NCBI GenBank assembly: GCA_964019165.1 | Contig: OZ025271.1 | Location: 3,372,501 to 3,436,500, forward strand | DNA: 64,000 nucleotides | Direction of reading: 5' to 3' | DNA from: Mastigias papua | Taxonomy: Eukaryota; Cnidaria; Scyphozoa; Rhizostomeae; Mastigiidae | Shown: one piece after another, positions 34,547 through 45,930 of the stretch | Layout of the letters: each line of letters starts with the position of its first letter | Position numbering within the stretch: the first letter of the stretch is position 1 | Position numbers and translations under genes: made by a program | The notes under the pieces: model-generated | The model's database searches: none | The model's input: only the letters and a program-made list of their open reading frames with translations | Told to the model about the DNA's origin: nothing

Positions 34547-37500
34547 CTGAAAAGATATCAAAAGTAGAGATTTAGCGGACGCAAAACATCATTTTATGAG
34601 TTTTAAGATAAGCACCACATGGTGTCGAAGTTGAAAACTGTTGGGAAATGTTTTACTTGATAGCTCTAACTAAAGAGGAAGCCTAAGAGCATCAAACCAT
34701 GTGAAAGTAGTTTCGGTTATTTTTATACTAATTTCATGGTGCAACAATGGGTAACTTGTTTAAACTGCTTGACTTTGTAGTGCTCTAAATAAATGAACGA
34801 TACATGAAATTCCCGGATACAAGGACTTACTGCTTGTGTGCCAGGCAGAATAAGGCCCTATTCGTAGGTTCACTTGAACAAACCATTATGGAAATGAAGA
34901 CTATGAGCTTTAATACATGCTGCAGATCATAGAGTTTTGATTCTAATGATTTTTAAGAAGACATGTAAAATTTTCACTGGTAAAGTGACGTCAAAATTAT
35001 CTTTTGATGAAATCCATAAAATGCTGAACATACACAACTGACATGTCTCAAAACGATTTGCATCTTTTCTCCTAGAATCTGGAAGCATAAGCTTCAAACC
35101 TGAACTTAATTATCTGGTAAAATTAATAAATAATTAATATTAATATTCTGTAGAAAACTGGTGATACTGGGTCTTATCTACAGAGTGCAAATTTGACGAA
35201 AAAAGCTAGGAGCTTCTCTTCTTGTAGGCCCTTACTTGCTGAAATTTATACCGTATTTTCTATGTAAGTAATATCTAGATAACATTGCCTGTCCAAAAGC
35301 AAAAGGTTGCGACGTTGCATCTAAAAGCAAAGACGCATGACGCAAATATTTAAACACGAATAAGTATGACGCAATAAATGAGACAGCCTAAGAGTGGTGC
35401 TCTCAATACGTGTAACCAGTGGTGGCCTGTCCGAGAGAAATAGCCGGGCTAAGCCGTACTAAGAATTTCCAAATATATCTTTTAATCCATTTTCAATTTC
35501 ACCTTTTTACTAATATCTAGTTATGGTATTAGTTGACATAATTTCTATTCAATTCTCATTCCAAAATAATTTGTAGGTTGCAGATCTCACGTGGGTTTGT
35601 TTATCATGAAGAAGATGCTCTTGACGACGTCATAGAAATCCACGCATAGAAGTATAATCCTAGCCCAAGCAAACCCGAATATCAATTAAATCTATGAATC
35701 ATATTTAAGGTGGCTCTCCTCTTGGTCCATGATGCTAACATACTATGTCACTCAGGAATTATTTTACATAGTTCAGAAGCATACAATTCAATATTAGATA
35801 CTGGATCTTTTCATACACTTAAGAGGAAGATCTGAAATTCGACCATAGCCTTCATTCTAGATCTTTAGATGTCAGGTGAGATACCGGCTTTCTTCAGGTC
35901 ATATAAGAATTTGCAATCCAGAACTACAGATATGGTACAGTTAGTCAGATATGATGCAGTTAGTCAGGAACGAACTACCATTCCTTATGCATCTTTCAAT
36001 ATGGAAATAGGAATACTCTCTATATTTGATTGTTTCTTATAAAGAGAGTCTATCTGCTTCATCACCTCAGTTGCATTTACATGAAAGAGCTAAAAGTTGC
36101 TATGATCCACAGTTATGTGTATTTCATAATGATGCAAATACTTTTGTGATCTCTAAACTTGTCAATTGCCCTCACAATCAATTGCACAGTTTTTAAATGA
36201 TCAGAAATCACCAGGCAGGGTCAATATCATGGGATTTCTTAATGTTCCTGACTTAAATATTAAAAAGCACTTTGCAATCAAGACGTTGATATGATTCGTA
36301 ATACTCAAATGCTTATGGTGTGCACTTATGCAGTGAGTGTAAAAGGGAACTTTCAATAAAGGCAGATGCTCTAAATGCTATCTATCTGAGTTGTCTGACG
36401 AAACATAAAATCAGTTGGATCTAGTCTCATGTGAAAAATTGGGTAAAGTACAAAGAGCTTAACACGGTAGTTAGGAGAAGTTATACATATCCAGTATGTG
36501 TAAGATGGGTTCACACTAAAATTAGACGAACATGGGACAGCATCACCAATTTGTCATGTAGACTTTAAAAACTTAAAGCTTGGATGAATAAGAGAGTGAG
36601 TAACTTGTCATATATATTAAAATTATTTAGCTGTTCTAATACTTATGCCATTTTAACAGCAGTGACAAGGCATACCTTTACGAGGTGATAGAACATACAA
36701 CAGGATTTCGTACAAAATTTAAATGAAAGTGGAAGAAAATGAATGACCTGAGCGGGATTTGATCTCACGGCTCTCCACAGGACCCGCACAATAATCTCCG
36801 GATGAAATTCCATGACTTTATCCTGACTTTTCGCTAAAATTAGATTTTCCTTAACCATTTATGGCATTGAATACCGTGTTTAGAAGCCATCTTCAAAGAT
36901 AACTGCTAAACATGTGATCGATGAAAGCTTTGAAATTCAGGTAATTGTACAGGTAGTTTGACTGGTTTTTTAGCATTGAATTTAATTATCAATGGGAGCT
37001 TTCTGAGCACAGGGCAGCTTTGGAGAGTTCCTCTCAACAAGATCAAATATCAGAAGTTCCTGACTTTTCACCGAAACTCTTATAATTAAACAAAATCCCC
37101 GATTATTCCAGGTTTTCCCTGGCTTCTACGAAAGTTAGCCAATTTCCAGATTTTCCGGATCCTGTATGAGCTCTGTCTCAACTCTATGTTGAATGCCCGA
37201 TTTCAAAATTACTAAAAACTTCGAAAATAAAAAGCTGCGCTGTTAGCCTTTTGCTTTAATGATAATCTAGTATTGCAAAATGGAGAGAAGTTATCGTCAA
37301 GTAGTTGCAAATTGGAAATGCCGCTAAAGAGGGCAAATACACTTTCTACAAGAACAATTTTATAAGAACACTAGCCCCAAAATTGATGGAAAATTAAAAA
37401 CAAATTAAGAACAAACTGAGGCTGACGCACTGTAGTGAAATGTTTTGAAGCTGATGTCAAAACTCTCTAAGCCCTACAATGTTTGACAAAAGTCCTTGAA

Positions 37501-40500
37501 ACAACCTAATTATCAGTGTGTAGAGAGCGGCAATGTATCAAGATTTTTGGCAAGGATTTTGCATCTGTAAGAACGTATATTGTTTGTCTTCTTCAAATGT
37601 TATTAAAACTAATATTTGTTCCATGAACACCTAATGTTGTCTTCAATATTGTCTAATATCAGAATTGCCTACACCCCAATGAACTAAGAACAGATTAAGA
37701 AAAATTCAGCCTGAACATTTTGGACCAATTAAAAACAGCCAGCCTGAACCTCAAATTTACTGGTACTTATATAAAAACAAGAGTGTATCATGAGTCTCCG
37801 AATAATGAAATTGGATTCCAGATATTGAATGGAGCAGTAGCAGGAATCAAGTCACCCTGTGAAAAACTTGGTTTGGCCGAATTACTTTCTGCTAAGCAGC
37901 TGATTGCTTTGGCCATTTAGGCTACTTTGGCAGCCGCCTTTCAATCATATGCATCCTGTTTTGGCATCCTTAGATGAAATTTTCATTGTCAGGCTTCTAG
38001 GGAAAAAACCATACTCAATTTCAGATACTAACAGTAAAGAGAGCTTACTTATATCATTCCGAGGGTCAAATCCTTCTCCACCTTTCTTATCAAATCTCTT
38101 AAACAAGGCATCTACTTCTTGCAATACAGATTTCTCAAGCTTTATCAAGCCATCTCCGTATGCCTTGAGTGCACCATGGGCGATCTTTCTCATCACCTTC
38201 AAAGAGGAGCTGTAATCACCAAACACGATGTTCTTGTACCCACGTGACGTGATACGTGCTGCAAAATTATCTTGAGGCCGACCTATATATAAACATACAT
38301 GCAAATTACTAACTAAAATAACAATGAAACAATGCATAGTTTTCAAACATAATGAACAGTGACTGAGCAGGCCTCCCACCCTAGATATAAAAATTTTTCT
38401 ATGAATATAGGACACTTTTTGCTGTATTCTTAGAACATTTTATGATATCATTCATTGATTTTTATGACATTTCATGAAACAATTTACGCTTTAACTTGGT
38501 GATTTTGAAATGTTATTTTGAAAGTTCATCAAAACAGAAATGAAATTATTGAAGCAACAAGAAAGTCAACATAAAACATCAGTTTACAATTGACAGTTGA
38601 TTTTTTGTTCATTCGCTTTACTATCTGTTCAAATCCTTTCAATCTCGTCTGCAATACTTCTTTATCTGCCTCAAGTTCCGGCCTTCACTTAAGGATCATC
38701 TCGATTTTGCTATGAGCTCTCTGCAACTGGTGCTTTGTGTATTTTTTCAAGCTCTTTAAGTTGATCACTTCCTTCCTTAACAATGTCATCCGCAACTGCC
38801 AAGCCGTTCTGTAGTTGTTGTAAAGATCACTTATGACAGAAAATATCTCGCTCTTCTCAAATTCAACCTTGTTTTTGGCATCCAGCTCCCTTTTCCTTGC
38901 TGCTTCTTCTTGTTCAATCTGCCTTATCGATTCCAAGTCGGCCATATACCGTTTTCTCGCATCTTTCACATTATCTTTCAAAGATCTTGGGATAGGATTA
39001 TCAAATATTGATGGGTACTGTAAAAGTGCATCTTTTATCAAGCGCAAAGCCTCAATTGTTGATTCACCCAACGAAGTTCGCATCCATAGATCATTGTGCA
39101 TTGCTTTACTGATGCTTTATTTCCATTGCTTTATCATGTCCATTGCTTTATTGATAGAGAAACCATTCTCAGGTGCAGTGTTTCCATGTGAAATCCACAG
39201 AATTACCTAATTCGGCGAAACAAGGAATGCATACTTTGGTCTACCATCAGATCCCATCAATTTCTCTAAATGGAGCACAAATTTCACCATGTCACATTTG
39301 GGTGACTCCTTTGATACCGAGTCTACCCCAGTTAACATGAAAGCTCCTTCCCAATAAAAATGTTTCTTTGAGGACAGCGTGAATTCTGCTCTTGTTTTAT
39401 AAGCTGAGTTTGGAAATTTTTCAGTCTAGTAGAGCCTCCAGTCCTTGCGCACAATGTCACACAGATCTTCAGTAGTGAGACAAAAGAAAATACCTGGCAA
39501 TACATTTGGCAATGCTAACAAAACCATTTTTGTAAGCTACGTGAAATCTTCAGGAGGTCTACTAGCATTTATTTTTTAAGGATTGAAGAATGCTGCATTC
39601 TCAATGAACGAATTGATCGGTAAAATTCTTATCAAGTAATCAGCTGCTTTTCGGCATGCTTGAAGGCAGTCACTGCGAAGGTTCTTTTAAATTTCCCAAT
39701 ACTAAAAGAAGATGACAAGAACAGCCCACTAGCTTTTGTTCCAATATCAACGAGACGGAAGCCCTTGACAAAATCTTAATCACAAGCATTTACCAGCATT
39801 AGCTGATTCACAGAGAGAGCATGTTTCTCTCCATCTTTCATCTAAGTAAGATGCTTTGACATTACAAACTTAGCCATGACGTTCCACTGTAATGTCCCAA
39901 TTCCTTCATGCACAGTGTGGATGAACGGCTTCATAGACTGAAACTTTGTCAAAAACGACTCAAATGAGTTGGAAAATGAGCTAAAACAAATTTTCTAGAT
40001 AACGCCCTAAAAGACGTCTTGAATCGTCCTTTGCAGAATACAGCGTAAATGTCTTTATCATTGATTTTCATGCTAAGAAAGGGAACCCGGTTTCATCCCT
40101 CAACCTGGTTTTATCAGCCAAATATATGCGTTGTGATAATCTAGGAGTCTAGAATTGGTAAAGGCCAGTTCAGAAATGACTGAAAAGTGCAGTTTTGAGC
40201 GCTTCTCTAAGCAACCTAGGTGAATTATTGGGGGGGGGGGATGTTGCACTTCCCCCAGTGTATATGGGCGTGATTTCGTGACTCGCCTATGTCATAATAT
40301 TTGCAGAAAATTATTAACAATTGTCAATTTTGAAAAGGTGGTATTGGATAATTTCCCACGGCACAACTGAGCATCTCTCACGGCACACTAGTTTGCCGTG
40401 GCACAGTGGTTTAAAATCTCTGTTTAATAGCATGGTTTGTTGGTAACTTAATTGCTGTGATAAAAGAGAGAAAACTTTGAGTTATTTTATACTTTCTGTG

Positions 40501-43413
40501 CGAGATTTCATTATAAAGACACTAATAAAACAACCAAATACTTGAGTATTTATAGGCGAGTGGCCACATGGTTAGAGCGCTTGACTGCTGTGCGAATCAT
40601 CGATGGTTCGAGCCGAACCCTCGGATCATAGTTGGGATGCTCGCCCACTGTCCAACCAGCAGCAAATGGGTACCTGGTGGCAACACTGGGGAAGTTAAAG
40701 GAGGCGAAGAAAGGAACTGGCCACCCTACCTCACTATGCCGGCGGCTCAGGATAAGTGTCCCTCTAACGGGCACTCCCCCAACGTACGGAATCGTACATG
40801 GGACTCACCTTTACCTTTTACTTGAGTATTAATCTCAAATGCTTCATCTTTACTTCTAAAAAAGTTACAGTCGAGGTATCACTTGTTTTGCAAGGGGCCA
40901 ACGAAGTACTCTAGTCACAACTTATGAGAAAGACTCATTTATGCAAATATTTATGACATTTTATTACACTTGACTACTTTTTACGAAATTTTATAACAAA
41001 ATTTCAATAATCCAATTTTTTATGACGTCTTATGGTTTTATGACAGAGTGGTAAGCCTGCTGACAGTGCTAAAACATGCATTATAAAAATGCAAACAAGT
41101 TGATAGTTTTCAATTCCCAGCAAAAACTTCGTAAAGCCATGGCATAATAAATATATTTCCAGCATTCTCTCACTATTGAAGACTCTAAACCCGTTTGTTT
41201 AACATTAACTATACCACCACCACCACCACTACCCGCTTCCTCAATTCAAACATCAATCTGTAGTTGAAAATTTATCTATAGTTGAACATTTATCTATAGT
41301 TGTAAAGTCCGGTCAAACTGATCAAATATTTCACATTAACATTTATTAACATTCCTATTTTGTCTTCTGCCCACTTTGCAGGGAGATGGTCAGAATAAAA
41401 TTTTCACTTAACGTTTCGTCACACATGTTGAAATTCGGCGATATGAAGCGCAGTGACGAAGACGCTGTGGAGCGTGCACAAAGAAACAGTGTGAAAGTGT
41501 AATAATTTGCTAAGTTTCGAAATTTAAAGATAGGATTGCAAAAAAAAGGAAACCACAACAAAGAATTCTAGAACAGAAACCTTTAAATAAAGCATTGATA
41601 TAAGCGTGGCGAATGGAGATATGTACATCTGAAGAAGGAATCTATGTAGCTATGAAGTTATTTTCCTTTTTAATAAGTTATTTTAGTTTTGATTGATACA
41701 ACACCAATAGCTTATTCTGGTCTAATTTCAATGAGAAAAACTATGTGCTAATATTCGTACCTGAACGATCACCCTAGCAAGCACATTCATTTCATTCATT
41801 TCAACTCAAACATTTGCTATGCATTTATGCACGCATATACGTGCTTTTTCCACGAAACAGCCTGCAAATTTGACAACTTTTAATTCATGAAACATCACAA
41901 CTGTTGGCTTTTAGAACAGTCACATCTCGTAAAACAAAGTAAGCAAATAGTCTATATGCAATCTAATAGTTACTCGTTTTTCATTATTCTTATAGTTACT
42001 AGACCTAAAAAGACTATAAGCCTATCTTTTTAGTGGAGGAAAAATGATAAAAATCATAATTAACTTTGAAACGCAACAAGTGATTTGAAAAAGAGTGTTT
42101 TATAGCTCTGTCGCTTCTTATTCGTAGTGAGACTGTGCAGACCTGATTCAACGCAAAGCCCTTCACTTCCATCTGGTATGTCAGAAATACTGTCGACTTT
42201 TTTCCCTTTCTAAAACCCTGAAAACTCTCAAGGTGAGGAAGAAGGTGCTAATACTTGATGGTATAAGCACAGTTACTTTCACAAACTTCATTTCAGAAAA
42301 AATATTATCGCCTTTTGTAAAGTTTATGAGAAGGCTTCCTAAGTTTTTTTATGGTATAAAATTCGACAGTTCGAGCGTTCTAAATAACAAAAGTAATTAT
42401 GGACCAAAAACTTCAAAATATTCTGTCGATAGAGGTCTTCTAAATTCTAGAGGCTGGAAGTGTGCTCCATATCCAACCTTAAACCTTTCAGGAGCCTTTA
42501 TTTTGGTTGGAGATTGAAGGTCTGAGACGTGCAGATGATAATCTCATCATAGTTAAATAACTAGTCTGCGTCTTTCATCATTCAAGTTGTTGCTGTTGAT
42601 TAAACTACTAAAAGTATTCATCCCTTTTTATTGTTTCAATCTATTCTTATCATGTTTGTTTCTCTGCTAGCTGCGCTAAAAAAATTTCTCCAAATTATTG
42701 GTGGGGCTTAGCCCACACATCCCCATAGCCCTGTGGTCGATATATAGTAGCTACTCTGAACCCCATAACACTTCACCACACACTTCAGTGTCTAGCGGAG
42801 CGAATTACCACAAATCGGATGATTTCTTCCCAGTAAGGGCCGGAGTAAGATGTTTTTGTTGTTGTTGTTTACTTAATTTTGAATGGGATGTTACTATACA
42901 GCTTTCATTCAGCTAATTTAGGCCTACTGTGCATGCTGCATCCAGACATGGGATCCCTAGTACAACGTGAGTAGTTTTTGTCATTTATCCAGAAAGTTGC
43001 GCATCCAGTTTTTAACTTCAGTTAAGCTAATGGGAACTGGCTGAGCTGCTCGGTCACTCACCCCACAAATGTCTTCTGAAGAAGACCATTTCCATGAAAA
43101 AGAAAGAGCAAGTTTAAGTCATACCAGCAAAAGACTGTCCCTTTGTTACCAGCATTTCCTTAGCTTCTTTGATGCCTTGAATAACAACCATCCGCTGACT
43201 GCCAAAACTGAAACTCATAACAGGACCATACTTCTTTGCCAACTTTCTTAATGCCTTGTGGGGTGCATTGCCAAGAAGATGCAAATTACCAATTATAGGT
43301 AATGGCCATGGCCCTGGAGGATATTGCTTAAGCTGTAGCAGATGGTGGCCATATGTCACTGATATGTATCCGATTACCACAACAACCAGTGCGATGAAAA
43401 TCTCCAACAACAT
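33579..43413 (-). CDS. Cytochrome P450 monooxygenase, CYP2 clan, complete three-exon gene
   Basis: Exons on the minus strand: 43,125-43,413, 38,049-38,282 and 33,579-34,546. Donor and acceptor sites are GT-AG, both introns are phase 1, and the joined frame is 496 codons, the usual length for a microsomal P450. It begins with a hydrophobic membrane anchor (about residues 1-20) and the proline-rich hinge PPGPWPLPIIGN, as in enzymes held on the ER membrane and fed electrons by NADPH-P450 reductase. Later motifs are the I-helix oxygen-activation site (AGIETTTT), the K-helix EVLR, PERF, and the heme-binding loop FLPFGAGRRVCIGE with the cysteine ligand. The C-helix tryptophan that usually contacts heme is leucine (SLKVMRK). 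The nearest families are CYP1/CYP2/CYP17-like; the substrate cannot be read from sequence. A pyrimidine tract and CAG just before the ATG suggest a 5'-UTR intron. Confidence 0.93.
34547..38048 (-). other. P450 intron 2 (3.5 kb)
   Basis: GTAAGC donor at 38,043-38,048. It is AT-rich. It contains a low-confidence repeat at 36,640-37,165 with recurring CCTGACTTTTC words. Open frames such as 37,720-37,920 have no recognisable domain. Confidence 0.8.
36640..37165. repeat. Possible dispersed repeat with tRNA-like B box
   Basis: On the minus strand, 36,745-36,800 reads GAGATCAAATCCCGC, resembling a pol III B box, and the flanks at 36,805-36,860 and 37,060-37,165 share CCTGACTTTTC and CAGGTTTTCC-type words that look like a low-complexity dispersed repeat. 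No target duplication seen, so the SINE label would be a guess. Confidence 0.3.
38049..38282 (-). CDS. P450 exon 2 (B'-C helix region)
   Basis: Begins after TATATATAG (AG at 38,283-38,284) with GRPQDNFAAR, includes the C-helix segment SLKVMRK and ends FDPRNDI at a GTAAGC donor. Phase 1 at both sides. The usual C-helix Trp is Leu. Confidence 0.92.
38685..40010 (-). pseudogene. Decayed hAT-like transposase, C-terminal half
   Basis: Read from 40,000 down: KFQSMKPFIHTVHEGI, VMAKFVMSKHLT, then a DFVKGFRLVDIGTKASG block, ILPINSFIENAAFFNP, a CDMVKFVLHLEKLMGSDG block and finally the open frame 38,685-39,101, with TSLGESTIEALRLIKDAL and a charged coiled tail (about 138 codons). The order (target-like helices, then an LPxxN..AxFNP block, then a TSLxExxIxxLR segment) fits the C-terminal half of a large animal hAT-type transposase family. 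Several stops, and no N-terminal zinc finger seen. It lies inside P450 intron 1 on the same strand. Family assignment is inference. Confidence 0.5.
40551..40818 (+). mobile_element. tRNA-derived SINE with 12-bp target duplication
   Basis: The head has a pol III A-box-like TGGCCACATGGTTAGAGCG and a B box GGTTCGAGCC about 35 bases later, the spacing of a tRNA promoter. A 190-base unrelated body follows and the 3' end is ACCTTTACCTTT. Perfect direct repeats TACTTGAGTATT flank it at 40,539-40,550 and 40,819-40,830, showing LINE-driven insertion. The acceptor stem and anticodon arm do not fold into a convincing functional tRNA. Confidence 0.88.
43125..43413 (-). CDS. P450 exon 1 (membrane anchor and N-terminus)
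   Basis: ATG at 43,411-43,413; 96 codons plus one base to donor G|GTATGA. Contains the signal anchor, PPGP hinge and KKYGPVMSFSFGSQ beta-1 region, ending SFAG, which joins GRPQ of exon 2. Confidence 0.92.
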
Positions 43414-43704
43414 GACTGAAAAGTTAACATAATAAAGACAGATATTATATTTGAAGTATATACTGTTATACTACACATAAATGTATTGCTATCATTGTCA
43501 CATGGTTTGATGATCACTTTAAGTGTAAAAGAGCTTGGTGTGGAAAAGCTACCTGAGTAGGGATGATTTCAAGGGGGATCAGGGGTGGAGACTTTCGTGC
43601 TAAAAACAATTATCATTCTGGGGTTATAGCCCCCAAACTACTAAAGACAGGTTGCATTGATCCTACTCAAAGCTACAGTCTTCACAGATTTCCCATTTTC
43701 CACT

Positions 43705-43929
43705 ACAATCCCCAAACATGTTGTTTTCAAAGATCTTACATTACAGTGCAGTGCACATCACTTGTTACTTGTCACATCACATCACATCACACATCACGTG
43801 CGCGCGCGTGTGTGTATGTATGTGTTTATATATATATATCAAACCCTTTCGTTCTACGCGGGCGATCACCACAATCCCCAAACATGTTGTTTTCAAAGAT
43901 CTTACATTACAGTGCAGTGCACATCACTT
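43705..43929. repeat. 59-bp direct repeat flanking a simple-sequence tract
   Basis: The same 59 bases (starting ACAATCCCCAAACATG, ending GTGCACATCACTT) occur at 43,705-43,763 and 43,871-43,929. Between them lie CACAT repeats, a CG/TG tract and a TA run. A duplication by slippage or unequal exchange around the simple repeats is likely. Confidence 0.85.
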
Positions 43930-44534
43930 TTTGTTTTTCTTTTTCCTATGAACTCCTCAGACTATGGGCTATTGCTTCTTATAAGTTCTGTTTTCTAATA
44001 ACCATTGACCCCAAAGACCGAATTAAGGAAGAATAGATGACTTTAAGCATTTCCGTCAAGGCTATAAGCTTGTTGATCACACTGTTTGGTATGATCAATT
44101 AGCTTAACTATGATCATTGTATCGTCAAGGAAATTGGCGAGGTTACAAAAAAATCCACACCCTTCATGCTGTTGAATGGAGAGGGCCCTTTTGCTAAAAA
44201 TTCTATAAATCAGCCCTGTACTTCAGGTACTCCATTTATTTGTGTACTCAGCATTCTAACATGCACATATGTTAGCTAAACATAAGGTGCGTAATGAGCT
44301 AAGTCTTTTACTGATGAAGGTAGAATTCACAATTGATATTCAATAGGGTACACTACTGTTGTCTGGCCTCTTCTAGATATAACAATAAGTATTTCTGTGC
44401 GATTTGGGTATGTGCATGTGTGTAACATATATCATACGCATATAGTTAAGTGTGCGTGTGTGTTCGTGTATATCTGATGCATAAATATATCTATATAACT
44501 TTTCCTTACACATTTTCTTAATACTTTATTTTAT

Positions 44535-44546
44535 ATATATATATGA

Positions 44547-44628
<82 letters not shown>

Positions 44629-44643
44629 TATGTATATATGTAC

Positions 44644-44710
<67 letters not shown>

Positions 44711-44720
44711 CATACATATA
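44535..44720. repeat. (TA)n microsatellite
   Basis: Almost pure alternating TA with occasional C or G. Open frames of Tyr-Ile repeats here are artefacts. A second TA tract lies at 44,878-44,916. Confidence 0.95.
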
Positions 44721-44721
44721 G

Positions 44722-44824
44722 GAGAGAATCAAACATATACTTCACTTAAACTATAGACGTTTCGATAAACTACCTTCGATAAATATAGTCTATAGTTTAA
44801 GTGAAGTATATTTTTGATTCTCTC
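44722..44824. repeat. 37-bp-arm palindrome between TA tracts
   Basis: Arms at 44,722-44,758 and 44,788-44,824 are complementary at 36 of 37 positions (GAGAGAATCAAA start), with a 29-base spacer. Bordered on both sides by TATATA sequence, so a fold-back element that inserted into TA repeats is plausible; it could also belong to the 5' side of the adjacent PLE. Confidence 0.75.
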
Positions 44825-44881
44825 TTATATATATTTATATACTACGCGAGTGCGGCTCTGATTCAGTGATATACAGTATAA

Positions 44882-44920
<39 letters not shown>

Positions 44921-45100
44921 AGTTTTAGAGGAAATCATAAATTAGATTCTGAGCTGGACACGCAATAAAACAACTTTTAATTGACAATGGATATCCAGAA
45001 TATGTCTTTGTTTCGTGCATTAAGGAAAAACTAGCCAACATTTCATCAGACAAAGAGTTTGCTCCTGAAAAGTGCCCGGTTTATCTAAATTTGCCCTGAA

Positions 45101-45616
45101 TTGGAAATCTTTCATCAGAATTTGAAAGCCAAATTAATAAAGCCATTACATCTTGCTTCTATGCTGGGAAGCCCCCGTGCGGTTTATAATACTATGGCCA
45201 TGCTACCATCTGCTAAAAAAGATAGCGTTCCTACCACTCAAAAAAGTAGTGTAGTTTACGAATTTTCGTGTCGATGTGAAGCTCGGTACGTAGGGCGCAA
45301 CACGCAGAGACTAGCAGACAGAATAAAACAACATGTACCCACGAGCATCAGGACGAAAAACACTACAGAAAGAGAACAGCCACCTCGTACGTGTAAAAAC
45401 TCTAATTCTAAAATGAAAAGTGATTCGGCCATAGGACAACATCTTATTACAAATCCAGAATGGGGCAAAACATACACAGACAATAATTTTCGGATCATAG
45501 GGCAAGCAAGATCGTCCTTTCATTTAGGCCTTTTGGAATCAGTTTACATTCAGACTCAAAACCCAGTCTTGTATAAGCAAAAAAAGTTCATTTTCGCACT
45601 TGGACATTTCAAGTAG
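45101..45616 (+). pseudogene. PLE GIY-YIG endonuclease domain, frame open but N-terminally cut
   Basis: 171 codons. Residues from about 46 are PLE text; the first 30 are out of the ancestral frame, which continues upstream in another frame after a shift near 45,130-45,170. Conserved GIY-YIG features seen: tyrosine and YVG strand pair with a CxC, R of RLADRIKQH, and E of the LLESVYI helix. The family is known to use this nuclease to nick target DNA. Without the RT this copy is not autonomous. Confidence 0.8.
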
Positions 45617-45891
45617 ACAATGGTGAATAGGTGCTAATTGGCCAATCATAGGGCCACACAGACGCATTATTCATCATATCTCGTGTACCCACATCTGGCT
45701 ATATATTTCGGTTCACCTTTCGGTCGTTATCCGACGTTTCATTTTCTCACTTGGACTCTTCAAGTAAAAAATGGCGAATAGGTGCTAATTGGCCAATCAC
45801 AGGGCCAAATAGGCGCATTATTCATCATATCACGAGCACCCGCATCAGGCTATATATTTCGGTTCACCTTTCGCTCGTTATCCGACGTTTC
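45591..45891 (+). repeat. 151-bp tandem duplication in PLE 3' region
   Basis: Units start TTTTCGCACTTGG (45,591) and TTTTCTCACTTGG (45,742) and run in parallel through TAGGTGCTAATTGGCCAATCA, CTATATATTTCGGTTCACC and TATCCGACGTTTCAT. The second unit alone continues into the ribozyme core. PLEs often carry tandem or LTR-like terminal copies (known for the family). Confidence 0.85.
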
Positions 45892-45930
45892 ATACTCTGA
45901 CGAGTGTCGGACGAAAACAGCATTCAGTAT
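45892..45930 (+). ncRNA. Type I hammerhead ribozyme motif
   Basis: Stem I ATACT (45,892-45,896) pairs with AGTAT (45,926-45,930). Core CTGACGA is at 45,897-45,903. Stem II is GT/AC around a GTCGG loop (45,904-45,912). GAA is at 45,913-45,915. Stem III is AA/TT around a CAGCA loop (45,916-45,924). The predicted cleavage is after C45,925. All conserved core bases are present. Minimal stem III is usual for PLE hammerheads, which may need a dimer to cleave. The base pairing was done by eye. Confidence 0.7.

Larger units (their letters stand above)
38283..43124 (-). other. P450 intron 1 (4.8 kb) with nested transposons
   Basis: GTATGA donor at 43,119-43,124. Holds an hAT-like transposase relic (38,685-40,010), a tRNA-derived SINE (40,551-40,818), a short (CCA)n run near 41,215, and otherwise non-coding DNA. 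Confidence 0.85.

Noticed and set aside
37720..37920. Extra P450 exon in intron 2
   Set aside because: No P450 motif, and exons 2 and 3 already join in phase without it.
40551..40625. Functional tRNA gene
   Set aside because: A and B boxes are present, but the stems do not close well and the piece is the head of a SINE with target duplications.
41210..41235. (CCA)n as a coding proline/histidine repeat
   Set aside because: Short simple repeat with no surrounding frame.
44518..44749. Open frames encoding Tyr-Ile repeats
   Set aside because: Artefacts of the TA microsatellite on both strands.
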